Shown in pieces: positions 56,091 to 64,000 of a DNA stretch of 64,000 nt. The stretch comes from Flavobacteriaceae bacterium (GTDB taxonomy: Bacteria; Bacteroidota; Bacteroidia; Flavobacteriales; Flavobacteriaceae): positions 25,231 to 89,230 of the forward strand of contig JAQWFW010000010.1 of NCBI GenBank assembly GCA_029238515.1, written 5' to 3'. The notes beneath the pieces were generated by a model, which was not told the origin of the DNA, did not search any database, and saw only the letters and a program-made list of their open reading frames with translations. Position numbers and translations under genes: made by a program. Positions within the stretch are counted from its first letter, which is position 1, and every line of letters starts with the position of its first letter.

Positions 56091-57533
56091 ATGAAAAAAT
56101 CCTACATTTTTTTGTTTATACTATCCCTTCCGTATATAATTTTTTCTCAAACGCCCTGTGTAGGTAATAATTCTAGTGGCTTCCCCTGCAATGATTATGA
56201 TTTGATGAACCATTTCAATAAAGCCACCTTGAGCAATGAAGATGGTAGTGATATATGGGGGTGGACAGATCCATTAAATAATAATGAATATGCCCTTGTT
56301 ACGTTTGAAGATAAAACCTGTTTTTTGAATATAACGGATCCGGTAAATCCAATATATTTAGGGTTTTTAAATTCAAATGCAGGCACAAACTACTGGCGAG
56401 ACGTAAAAGTGTATCAAAACCATGCATTTATTGTAGCCGACATTGTTGGTGCTCATGGTATGCAAGTATTTGATTTGACACGCCTAAGGAATGTTGCAAG
56501 CCCACCAGAAAGCTTTACAGCCGATACTGTACTCACAAGCGGATGGAATGGTGCTACAATAAGAAGTTGTCATAATATTGTAATTAATGAAGCCAAAGGG
56601 ATAGCTTATCTTGTTGGTTGTCAAAGTGCAAATGGTGGAGGCCCTATGTTTATTGATATTAGCGACCCAACCAACCCTGTAGCTATAGGTCAATATACCG
56701 CAGAAGGGTATACTCATGATGCCCAAGTAGTTACATACAGTGGTCCTGATGCAGCATACACAGGAAAAGAAATTATGATTGCAAGTAATAAAGATAGGGT
56801 TGTTGTTGTGGACGTAACTTTGCCAACCGCTCCAGTAAAAATTTCAGAAATCACTTACAGCAATGTTTCCTATACACATCAAGGGTGGTTTTCATCAGAT
56901 ATGAGGTATTTTTTAGTTGGTGATGAAGATGATGAAATTAGTTTTGGAGTCAACACCAGAACAATTATTTTTGACTTCTTGGATTTAGATAATCCAGTAT
57001 ACCATTCACAATATACAGGAGGAAGCGCAGCAATAGATCATAATTTATACGTGAAGGGCGATTTGGTTTTCGAAGCCAATTATACGTCTGGATTACGCGT
57101 TTTAGATATTTCTGATATAAATAACATATCTGAGGTAGGATATTTTGACACCTATCCTGAGAACAACAATACAAACTTTAATGGCGCATGGAGTGTTTAT
57201 CCGTACTTTGATAGCGGTAATATCATAATTAGTGATATAGATAGAGGGTTTTTTATTGTTAGAAAATCTGGAACACTAAGCATTGACGACTCAATTTTCA
57301 ATAAAAAAGAAGTAAGTGTTTATCCAAATCCCGCAAATGAAAACGTTGTTATTTCTGTACAAAACAGTGCCATTAAAAAGTTGCAATTATTCAATGTTTT
57401 GGGCCAAGCGATTATAGATTCTAAAGTCAATAATCTTAGTGAATTGAATTTAGATGTTAGCCATTTTAAAGAAGGGATTTATTTCTTAAAGATAAATAAC
57501 GATATTACTCAAAAGATTATCATCAAAAGATAA
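56091..57533 (+). CDS. Choice-of-anchor B family protein with T9SS type A sorting domain
   Basis: A 480-residue exported protein (signal MKKSYIFLFILSLPYIIFSQ). About residues 50-385 form LVIVD-type beta-propeller repeats (FLNITDPVNPIYLGFL, MFIDISDPTNPVAIGQY, VVVDVTLPTAPVKISEI, LRVLDISDINNISEVGYF). The last 75 residues are the type A sorting domain (VSVYPNPANENVVIS, GIYFLKI). It is released or surface-bound after T9SS export, and the propeller probably mediates binding. No catalytic motif is seen. Confidence 0.88.
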   Translation: MKKSYIFLFILSLPYIIFSQTPCVGNNSSGFPCNDYDLMNHFNKATLSNEDGSDIWGWTDPLNNNEYALVTFEDKTCFLNITDPVNPIYLGFLNSNAGTNYWRDVKVYQNHAFIVADIVGAHGMQVFDLTRLRNVASPPESFTADTVLTSGWNGATIRSCHNIVINEAKGIAYLVGCQSANGGGPMFIDISDPTNPVAIGQYTAEGYTHDAQVVTYSGPDAAYTGKEIMIASNKDRVVVVDVTLPTAPVKISEITYSNVSYTHQGWFSSDMRYFLVGDEDDEISFGVNTRTIIFDFLDLDNPVYHSQYTGGSAAIDHNLYVKGDLVFEANYTSGLRVLDISDINNISEVGYFDTYPENNNTNFNGAWSVYPYFDSGNIIISDIDRGFFIVRKSGTLSIDDSIFNKKEVSVYPNPANENVVISVQNSAIKKLQLFNVLGQAIIDSKVNNLSELNLDVSHFKEGIYFLKINNDITQKIIIKR

Positions 57534-57675
57534 TTGCTCAGCAGTAAAAATTAAACCAAAAATATGCCCAAAGAATTATTGTTTTAAACAATAACACATT
57601 GGTGTAGAAAGGCGTGAAATTACGAAGTTTCATGAATTTTGTATATTTATGACTATTAAACAATTTAACTACGTT

Positions 57676-59499
57676 ATGATTCAATTTAAGAAATTATCTT
57701 ATTACATAAATTTATCAGTCATCTTCATCTTCTTCTGTTTTCTAAGTTGTAACGAAGAACCAACAGTAAATGTGTACAATTCTAATCCACCATCTCAATC
57801 TGTCACATTATTAGAAAGCTTTGGAAATGTATCAAACAGTGACTTTATGGGGCGTGTTGTAGATTTGCAAAACAACCCTGTGAGTGGAGCCAACGTTCAA
57901 ATTGGAAACAGCACCACCGACACTGATATAAACGGTGTTTTTATCATAAGAGATGCACAAGTCTATGAAAAGTTTGCTTATATTAAAGTAGAAAAAGCAG
58001 GGTTCCTACACGGCTCAAGGTCTGTAGTACCAACTGCAGGGATCAATCAAGTTCAAATCATGTTACTTCCAAAAACAGTAACTCAAACGGTGAGTTCTGG
58101 AACTGCTGCAACAGTGAGTTTAAGTAATGGAGCTGCAGTTGATCTCTCTGGAGCTTACAGCAATGCTGATGGAAGTGATTACACGGGTGATGTACAAGTG
58201 ACACTACATTTATTAAACCCTACCGATGAAGATATGCAACAGCAAATGCCAGGGATGCTTCTCGCAGAAAATTCGCAAAATGAAGCAAGAATGCTGGAAA
58301 CACTTGGAATGGTAGCTGTAGAACTACGCGGTGAAACAGGAGAGAAATTAAACCTTTCTGAAGGAACCACGGCAACCATAACCGTACCATTAGATCCCGA
58401 GACTTTGGCAGGAGCACCTAATGAAATCCCACTTTGGTATTTTGACGAAGAAAACGGCTATTGGATTGAAGAGGGCAGTGCCACACTTCAGGGCACAAAT
58501 TATGTTGGAACGGTCAGTCATTTCTCCTTTTGGAATTGTGATATTCCAACAGAATATGTCAATATATGTATGAACATAACGAACTCCAACAACATACCTT
58601 TGAGTAATATTAAGGTTGATATTGAAAGTGAGTTCAACGGAACTCGATACGGATATACGAATGACTCTGGAGAAGTTTGTGGTATTATACCAGCAAATCA
58701 AATTTTGAATTTACGCTACTATTTTTATAACATTTGTAATAATATAGAAATCCCTAATTCTTCTGAAACGGTTGGCCCATTCAGTGAGGATGTCACACTT
58801 AACATTGTACTAGATGCCTTAGAAGTAGAAGAATATCTAGAAATCATTACAGGAGTTTTTAATACTTGTGATGGAGATGCTGTCGTTAACGGATATGTAG
58901 AGGGTAGTATTGGAAATGGGATCCCTTTTTATAGCATAGTCACAGATGGCACATATGAAATCAATGTACTTAGTTGTAATGAAAATGCTTCTATTAGTAT
59001 TACAGGGTATGATTTCGACAATTTGCAAAGCACTGGTGAAATTAATTATACATTAACAAGTCCTGAAACCGAGTTGGGCAACTTATCAGCTTGTGACACT
59101 ATTGATGAGTTTATTCAATACAGTATTGATGATGGTCCAGTAGAGTATATTGTTTCTAATATTGAGACTTTTGTTCAAGGAAATTATTTTGATATTCAAT
59201 ATACAGGTGAAAACAGCAATGATTGGGAAAACTGTTTTTGGATTTCAGGAAATTTAGACTCAAATTACCCTAATTTTGAAGGAATGTATTCATTCGATTA
59301 CCAAAATACAGGTTTTTATTTTGTTGAAACTTGTCCTGTATACCCATCAGAGGTCAATAACGAAATTACTTTTAATTTAAGCTCGTTTGGGAATAGTGTT
59401 GGAGAATATATTGACATTAATTTTGGTGGCGACTATGAAGACTATCAAGGAGTTTTACATACCATTTCAGGTGTAATTCATGTGAAGCGAGATAATTAA
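57676..59499 (+). CDS. Lipoprotein with carboxypeptidase-regulatory-like domain
   Basis: A 607-residue lipoprotein from the ATG at 57676 (MIQFKKLSYYINLSVIFIFFCFLSC, lipidation at the last of these residues). The ORF-track ATG nine codons earlier overlaps a TATATTTA box and is less likely. A carboxypeptidase-regulatory-like domain follows (FMGRVVDLQNNPVSGANVQIG), then beta-rich domains with TATITVPLDPETL and IPLWYFDEENGYWIEEG, found in many flavobacterial surface proteins. The C-terminal half is unassigned. It has no T9SS domain. Function is unknown. Confidence 0.8.
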   Translation: MIQFKKLSYYINLSVIFIFFCFLSCNEEPTVNVYNSNPPSQSVTLLESFGNVSNSDFMGRVVDLQNNPVSGANVQIGNSTTDTDINGVFIIRDAQVYEKFAYIKVEKAGFLHGSRSVVPTAGINQVQIMLLPKTVTQTVSSGTAATVSLSNGAAVDLSGAYSNADGSDYTGDVQVTLHLLNPTDEDMQQQMPGMLLAENSQNEARMLETLGMVAVELRGETGEKLNLSEGTTATITVPLDPETLAGAPNEIPLWYFDEENGYWIEEGSATLQGTNYVGTVSHFSFWNCDIPTEYVNICMNITNSNNIPLSNIKVDIESEFNGTRYGYTNDSGEVCGIIPANQILNLRYYFYNICNNIEIPNSSETVGPFSEDVTLNIVLDALEVEEYLEIITGVFNTCDGDAVVNGYVEGSIGNGIPFYSIVTDGTYEINVLSCNENASISITGYDFDNLQSTGEINYTLTSPETELGNLSACDTIDEFIQYSIDDGPVEYIVSNIETFVQGNYFDIQYTGENSNDWENCFWISGNLDSNYPNFEGMYSFDYQNTGFYFVETCPVYPSEVNNEITFNLSSFGNSVGEYIDINFGGDYEDYQGVLHTISGVIHVKRDN

Positions 59500-59518
59500 T
59501 TTCATTTTTAATAAAATA

Positions 59519-59551
59519 AAAAATCCACTCTTTTGAAGTGGATTTTTTTAT
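59519..59551. terminator. Bidirectional terminator between the lipoprotein and secreted CotH genes
   Basis: AAATCCACT and AGTGGATTT form a perfect 9-bp stem with a 7-nt loop, flanked by A and T runs, between convergent genes. Confidence 0.8.
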
Positions 59552-59607
59552 GTTTTATGAGGGGGGAAATCGATTTTATTGGTAGAATTTAAGAAATTTG
59601 ATGTTGT

Positions 59608-62600
59608 TTAATTCTTTATAACCCTTTTAACGACAGTATTGTTTTGTGTTTTAATTCTTAGAAAATAGACACCTTGATCAAATCTGCTTAAATCTAATTG
59701 ATTTGTGGCTACAGCTGAGGCTACTTTTTGTCCTAAAATAGAATAAACTTCAATATCGAACTGATCATTGGTTTGTCCTATGTAAAGTATGCTTTTGACA
59801 GGGCTAGGATAAACTGTGATGGAACTATTCGTAAAATCTTCAGTACTTTGTGTTTGACTATTTATTGTGCTAGGGCTTCCATTTTCATTGACGCAATCCC
59901 AATTTTCTGGAAGAGAATTATCCAGATTAGACGCAATGAGTTCTAATGTATTTCCAGTTTCGTCAGCGCATACTGGCCACGGCGCATCAGAAATATAAGC
60001 TACTTCGTCTTGAAGCGCCCCCGTTGAATTGTATAGACGAACAGAATCTGAACCTCCTAATCCAAAACCTAATTCTCCGATGTAATTTATATTTGGAAGT
60101 ACACTTATGAAGTCGGACTCGTCTTTGACAAAAACGAGATATCCATCGCCTTCAATTAGTGTTCCTTCAGGAATAATAAAAATATGTGTATCATCATTAT
60201 CTTTAATTTGCCAATTTGACAAATCAATAGAACTTGAATTTGGGTTGTACAATTCAATCCAATCGTCAGCATTGAAATCAGGACTTGATCTGTAATTTAT
60301 TTCGTTTATAACAATAGGAATTGTGACTTCTGTTGAACTAAAATTAGGAATAACTTGAAAATTTCCAGTTAGGGACACTTCAATAGTCTCATTTTCGGAA
60401 AACAAGTCTCCACTCCAATGCGAAAATTCGTAACCAAATTCTGCAATTGCAGTAAGCTTTACGGGTACCGTTTCAAAATAATCTCCAGTCCAAGAATCTT
60501 CTTGAATGCTAAGATTTTCATTAACCTCTACAAAACCTTCGCTCGTATCTAGATTTGTAATGTTTAGTGGATGAAAGTTTGGAAGACCAAATTGTTGTTT
60601 AATATGCTCTTTTACAATAGGATGCCTATTTATAGCAAAATTTTTCATATTATCAACATAATAACCAACATATCCGTTGATGTCCGATATTTCATCAGTT
60701 ACAGAAGGGTCGTCTTTCCATCTGTTGTAATGCGCCAGCACTTCGGGTTCTATAATAGCATAAGTTTCATCGATATGGTTTATGATATTGTTTGGTAAAA
60801 ATCTGGTATTTAATTCATCAGCATAACGATTTATGAATTGATTTCTAAATCCAATATTAGTGGTTAGTTTTCGAAATAACAAAGTTGACCATGCTGGGTT
60901 TGGCCATCCTGGTCCATTTGGGTTTAGTGCAAAACTAAGGGTGTCTTCATGGTAGTTAGAAGTGTCCCAAAATGGGCCAAATCCAAAATCAGTATCATAC
61001 ATTATCCATCGCCACTTGGTATCTGGGTGTTTCCAAAATTTAATATTATTTCCTGGCCAGTCTGTATTGTTGATATATATGTTTGATGCTTGGTAAAGTG
61101 CATAGTATTTTAGATCAATTCTATCGCGGATAAATTCAAAATTGGCATCATTAGACAAATCATAAGAGTTGATGTGGTTAATGATTTCAATATACTCTTG
61201 GTTGCTTCCCTCTATTACTTCAGCATTATTTGTGAGTAGTGTAATTTCATCAGCGTTAAGATTATGCTTAGAGGCCAACATATGTTCGTTAATTTTTTCA
61301 CGCATATGATACATCCCCCAGTACTCTCCATTGAGGTATGTTGCAACAGGATTATAGTCTTGAAAATCCAGCTCTGAGCCCCGCATTAAACTGGTAATCA
61401 TGATATCTTTCATGCTAGACCTTAACCAATCTTGACCAGAATTTCTAAGGGTAAATGCTTCAAAGTCGTCATATGTTACATTATCAAAAAAGGAGTGTTC
61501 AAATTTTGAATCGCCATACTGACCTCTTGCAAAAAGAGCCAGTGAGCGTTGTCCATTTTGACCTCTGCTCCAGCCACCAAAAATTTTTACACCGGCATTA
61601 AATTTAACCGACTCATCGGAGTCATTTTCGTAAAACGAAAAGTGAATGGGGCGTTCCCAATCTTCCCAAAAATTCGCACCAAAATAGGGCATGTCATAGC
61701 TGTAAGTTCCTTCTGGACCAAACACATAAATTCCGTAGTCATCATCAAAAAAATCATCAGGATTTACACTAAGAAGCATAACATCAATATCATGACTTGC
61801 TCCTATAATGTATGACTCAGTTCCTGTTTTTGAAGGAAGATAATTTGGCGCATAAATCCGTGCGCGTACACTCGTATTTTCGGATATGTTGATGGGGCCA
61901 CTATACGTCGAAGACTGTTCATTAGGAGTGCTTCCATCGGTGGTGTATCGGATCGTTTGACCAGCTTCATTGCCTGACAAACTAAGACTAAGCGGTTGAC
62001 TTTTAAGTCCTCCGTTTTCAGAAAAAATGACTTCATTTGGAATGGTTCCTGTAAACTCTTCATTCGCATTTTGAGCATCTGGTGTGGTGACTGTATAACT
62101 CACAATGCTATTCGAAAAATTTGAAACCCCTATGGAAGTGTTTGGCGGTAACCCTTCTGCAAGAACTTGATCTATTATGGTTCCATTATTGTCGGAAAGG
62201 GTAAGCGTTTCAGAAGATGTTGAAATTTTAAAATTTGTGTGAAGGGTATTATTATCAATTAAGTTTAAAATTTCGGGTGGATCGATTCCTGAACTATTTG
62301 CTGAGGAGTAAATAGCCGATAAAAAAGGGATGATTGTAAAATCTGAAGAATTGGAACTTACATTATGAGCCTGAATGGCTAAAACATTGGTACCTTCAAC
62401 TAGAATAGAACTAAAATCTGATATTAGAAACCGATCTGGCAACCCCCCGACGTGTATTTGTGCTTCGTGATCTTGGTTGGAAGAAGCATCGAAGGGTGGT
62501 GGTACACCATTGATATTGGCACGTGCAACTTCAACGCCATTTATGTATGCCACAAAACCATCGTCATAGTCAATATCCAGAATTAAAGATATGATGTCAG

Positions 62601-63099
62601 CAACGTTTGTGAGGTTAAAATTTTTACGTAGATATATAGATGAAGTTCCATAGGGTATAATAGTCGCATCATCATCATCGCCATAGCCAAAACCGGAAGC
62701 ACCATTACTCCAGTTAGAATCATTAAAACTTAAATTGTTCCAATTTGAACTTGGCTCTGCACTAGGAATTTGATATTTGTATAAATCGCCTTGGTTGACC
62801 ACCGTTCTTGAAGACGTTATTTGATAACGGTCTTTGCTTGAAGCCCACAACAGTAAATAATCATTAGCAGAAATTGAAACATTTGGAAAACTCCATTTTG
62901 ATAAATCGTTTACATCGTCAGAAATGGTCCAATTTTCTAGATTAATATTTTGAGTTCCGTAGTTATACAACTCTATCCAATCTGGTGTATCTCCATCTTC
63001 ATCAAAATATACAGAATTGGACGAGACTACTTCATTGATTCTTATATCTTGGGCATTTGAAATTAATCCAATAAAAAGAATAATAATTAAATATCTCAT
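59608..63099 (-). CDS. Secreted CotH-kinase protein with two lamin-tail domains and T9SS type A sorting domain
   Basis: An 1163-residue exported protein (signal MRYLIIILFIGLISNAQ). Order: lamin-tail domain 1 (about 18-90, INEVVSSNSVYFDEDGDTPDWIELYN); a jelly-roll-like domain (about 115-270); a chitobiase-type Ig domain (about 360-430, TIRYTTDGSTPN); the CotH domain (about 435-790: KIFGGWSRGQNGQRSLALFA, ESFTLRNSGQDW-like strand, KWRWIMYDTDFGFG); a beta region (FSHWSGDLFSENETI); lamin-tail domain 2 (about 930-1040); and a sorting domain. The C-terminal about 230 residues are closely related to those of the dikinase-like protein. It may phosphorylate extracellular proteins, but substrates are unknown. 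Confidence 0.87.
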   Translation of the reverse strand: MRYLIIILFIGLISNAQDIRINEVVSSNSVYFDEDGDTPDWIELYNYGTQNINLENWTISDDVNDLSKWSFPNVSISANDYLLLWASSKDRYQITSSRTVVNQGDLYKYQIPSAEPSSNWNNLSFNDSNWSNGASGFGYGDDDDATIIPYGTSSIYLRKNFNLTNVADIISLILDIDYDDGFVAYINGVEVARANINGVPPPFDASSNQDHEAQIHVGGLPDRFLISDFSSILVEGTNVLAIQAHNVSSNSSDFTIIPFLSAIYSSANSSGIDPPEILNLIDNNTLHTNFKISTSSETLTLSDNNGTIIDQVLAEGLPPNTSIGVSNFSNSIVSYTVTTPDAQNANEEFTGTIPNEVIFSENGGLKSQPLSLSLSGNEAGQTIRYTTDGSTPNEQSSTYSGPINISENTSVRARIYAPNYLPSKTGTESYIIGASHDIDVMLLSVNPDDFFDDDYGIYVFGPEGTYSYDMPYFGANFWEDWERPIHFSFYENDSDESVKFNAGVKIFGGWSRGQNGQRSLALFARGQYGDSKFEHSFFDNVTYDDFEAFTLRNSGQDWLRSSMKDIMITSLMRGSELDFQDYNPVATYLNGEYWGMYHMREKINEHMLASKHNLNADEITLLTNNAEVIEGSNQEYIEIINHINSYDLSNDANFEFIRDRIDLKYYALYQASNIYINNTDWPGNNIKFWKHPDTKWRWIMYDTDFGFGPFWDTSNYHEDTLSFALNPNGPGWPNPAWSTLLFRKLTTNIGFRNQFINRYADELNTRFLPNNIINHIDETYAIIEPEVLAHYNRWKDDPSVTDEISDINGYVGYYVDNMKNFAINRHPIVKEHIKQQFGLPNFHPLNITNLDTSEGFVEVNENLSIQEDSWTGDYFETVPVKLTAIAEFGYEFSHWSGDLFSENETIEVSLTGNFQVIPNFSSTEVTIPIVINEINYRSSPDFNADDWIELYNPNSSSIDLSNWQIKDNDDTHIFIIPEGTLIEGDGYLVFVKDESDFISVLPNINYIGELGFGLGGSDSVRLYNSTGALQDEVAYISDAPWPVCADETGNTLELIASNLDNSLPENWDCVNENGSPSTINSQTQSTEDFTNSSITVYPSPVKSILYIGQTNDQFDIEVYSILGQKVASAVATNQLDLSRFDQGVYFLRIKTQNNTVVKRVIKN

Positions 63100-63409
63100 T
63101 GATTAAAGTGGTTTATATGCAAGTTAAAAGGTGAAATTTATGATTTTCAAAATTAAGAAAATTCAGACTAAAATATCAAGATTACTTTTTTTATTTCAAT
63201 CTTTATCAGTATGTCAAAATTTTTAAGAACTTTTATTTGTTCTTTGAATGATTTATTTTAAAATATCCCCTAAAATAAATTTTATTTTTGGTAATAAAAA
63301 ATGGAGCAGAAGGGAGTGAAATCGAACTATTTTGTTTATGATTTAAAATTATGTAATCACTAATAAAAGTACCATTTTGGTATTTTGGAAGTAATTATTT
63401 CTTTAATTT
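63100..63409. other. Intergenic region between two minus-strand genes
   Basis: 310 bp, very AT-rich, with no ORF. The minus strand reads GTTCGATTTCACTCCC then TTCTGCTCCA (63301-63326), similar to the end of a tRNA, but the arm and spacing do not fit a tRNA. No terminator or promoter is clear. Confidence 0.4.
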
Positions 63410-63823
63410 TTATTGGCAATCTGAGTTTAATCTCCAAAGTTTATAACTACCAAAGTCATTATCATTTATCATTATACCTCCATCACATTCAAATGAAACT
63501 GCCCGTGGGAATTCACCCCATATTAAAGTGTCTCCATCAAATGTGTAAGTCTCAACACCTGGAATTCTATCTGTAGCATCTAATGCATTAAAATCTGCAT
63601 CAGTACAAAAGTTATCTACACTGCCGCAGTTTGCATAAGATGTATATACATTACCATCTGCAAATTCATACATGGTATTCGCATACGTTCTATCATCAGG
63701 GTCTGGAGACCATAGCCATTTACCTTCAACTGTGTAAGCTGGTAATGGAATATCTTCAGAATTATCATCACTACTACAAGCGAAGATGAATAAAGCGGAG
63801 GAGAGTAAAATTATTTTTTTCAT
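63410..63823 (-). CDS. Small lipoprotein of unknown function
   Basis: A 137-residue lipoprotein (MKKIILLSSALFIFAC, lipidation at C16) followed by an acidic SSDDNSEDIP linker. The remaining part is beta-rich with KWLWSPDPDDRTY, TYTFDGDTLIWGEFPR and SYKLWRLNSDC and four cysteines, resembling the lipocalin-like small lipoproteins of Flavobacteria. No exact family is recognised. Confidence 0.75.
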   Translation of the reverse strand: MKKIILLSSALFIFACSSDDNSEDIPLPAYTVEGKWLWSPDPDDRTYANTMYEFADGNVYTSYANCGSVDNFCTDADFNALDATDRIPGVETYTFDGDTLIWGEFPRAVSFECDGGIMINDNDFGSYKLWRLNSDCQ

Positions 63824-63903
63824 AATGTCATTATTTTAATTCAAAAATAAATATTTTAACCTAAAAACATTTCACGTTTGAATGTGAAATTCACAATAAT
63901 TGA

Positions 63904-64000
63904 TTAAATAGTTTTATTTTCACTACAAATTTCAATAGCTTTTTTAATTAACGAAACCTTTTTGTAATTAGTTTCTTTCACATCAAAGTAAACATACATT
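63904..64000 (-). CDS. C-terminal end of an unidentified protein (truncated by window edge)
   Basis: On the minus strand a frame enters at the right edge and reads YVYFDVKETNYKKVSLIKKA and on to SENKTI before a TAA. Only about 31 residues are visible; an ATG in frame at the very edge may be internal or the start of a small protein. It is not recognised. Confidence 0.4.
   Translation of the reverse strand, partial: MYVYFDVKETNYKKVSLIKKAIEICSENKTI

Noticed and set aside
63301-63326. tRNA gene
   Set aside because: No acceptor 5' strand, D arm or anticodon arm is found and the T stem does not pair.
1-64000. CRISPR arrays, prophage, insertion sequences, rRNA operons
   Set aside because: No regularly spaced repeats, phage or transposase genes, or rRNA-like stretches were found while reading the window.

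Overview
The window is from an AT-rich chromosome of a Bacteroidetes bacterium, almost certainly a (probably marine) member of the Flavobacteriaceae. The evidence is the presence of type IX secretion (T9SS) C-terminal sorting domains, GLPGLI, DUF4295 and PUR-alpha-like DUF3276 proteins, a long NusB, promoters of the TTTG / TAnnTTTG type, and an almost complete lack of Shine-Dalgarno sequences. The genus cannot be fixed from the sequence. There are no rRNA or tRNA genes, insertion sequences, prophage genes or CRISPR arrays.

Left and middle part (1-39.4 kb): mostly housekeeping genes. In order: the N-terminal part of an outer-membrane receptor, a CoA-binding protein, a sodium:solute symporter, recR, a family 2 glycosyltransferase, a 2-oxoacid dehydrogenase E2, a DnaQ-type exonuclease, an FAH-family hydrolase and cinA. 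Then comes the block rpmB-rpmG-DUF4295-ftsY-rimO, followed by bshC, guaA and a LysM/periplasmic-binding-fold lipid or periplasmic protein. Next are small redox and RNA-binding proteins, an M14 peptidase, DUF3276, an ABC exporter, nusB-DUF1573-yajC, pepT, pyrD-lysE, a nitronate monooxygenase-like protein, ppc, a porin and gltBD. Several intrinsic terminators and Bacteroidetes-type promoters can be read, and some of them move the start codons suggested by the ORF track.

Right part (39.5-64 kb): dominated by exported proteins. These are a CotH-kinase lipoprotein, a GLPGLI protein, a T9SS-sorted lectin-like protein and an alkaline phosphatase. They are followed by a four-gene metal-uptake-like operon (HTH/helical-repeat protein, His/Cys-rich small membrane protein, ZnuD-like TonB receptor, acidic lipoprotein). 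Beyond it lie a small membrane protein/Xre regulator pair, a histidine phosphatase and a giant T9SS-sorted protein. After these come an LVIVD-repeat T9SS protein, a carboxypeptidase-regulatory-domain lipoprotein, a 1163-residue CotH/LTD T9SS protein and a small lipoprotein.

The most unusual item is the 1456-residue secreted protein at 51577-55947. It carries a phosphohistidine-type domain followed by an apparently intact ATP-grasp pyruvate-phosphate-dikinase domain, in the order known from glucan water dikinases. Its C-terminal lamin-tail plus sorting module is closely related to that of the secreted CotH-kinase protein about 3.6 kb downstream. Together with two CotH kinases and two phosphatases, this suggests an extracytoplasmic phosphotransfer theme. 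The grouping is inference from neighbourhood and domain content only. A second unexplained item is the 263-bp divergent region at 49931-50193. It holds tandem and inverted repeats and a strong orphan hairpin-terminator, and may contain a small RNA.
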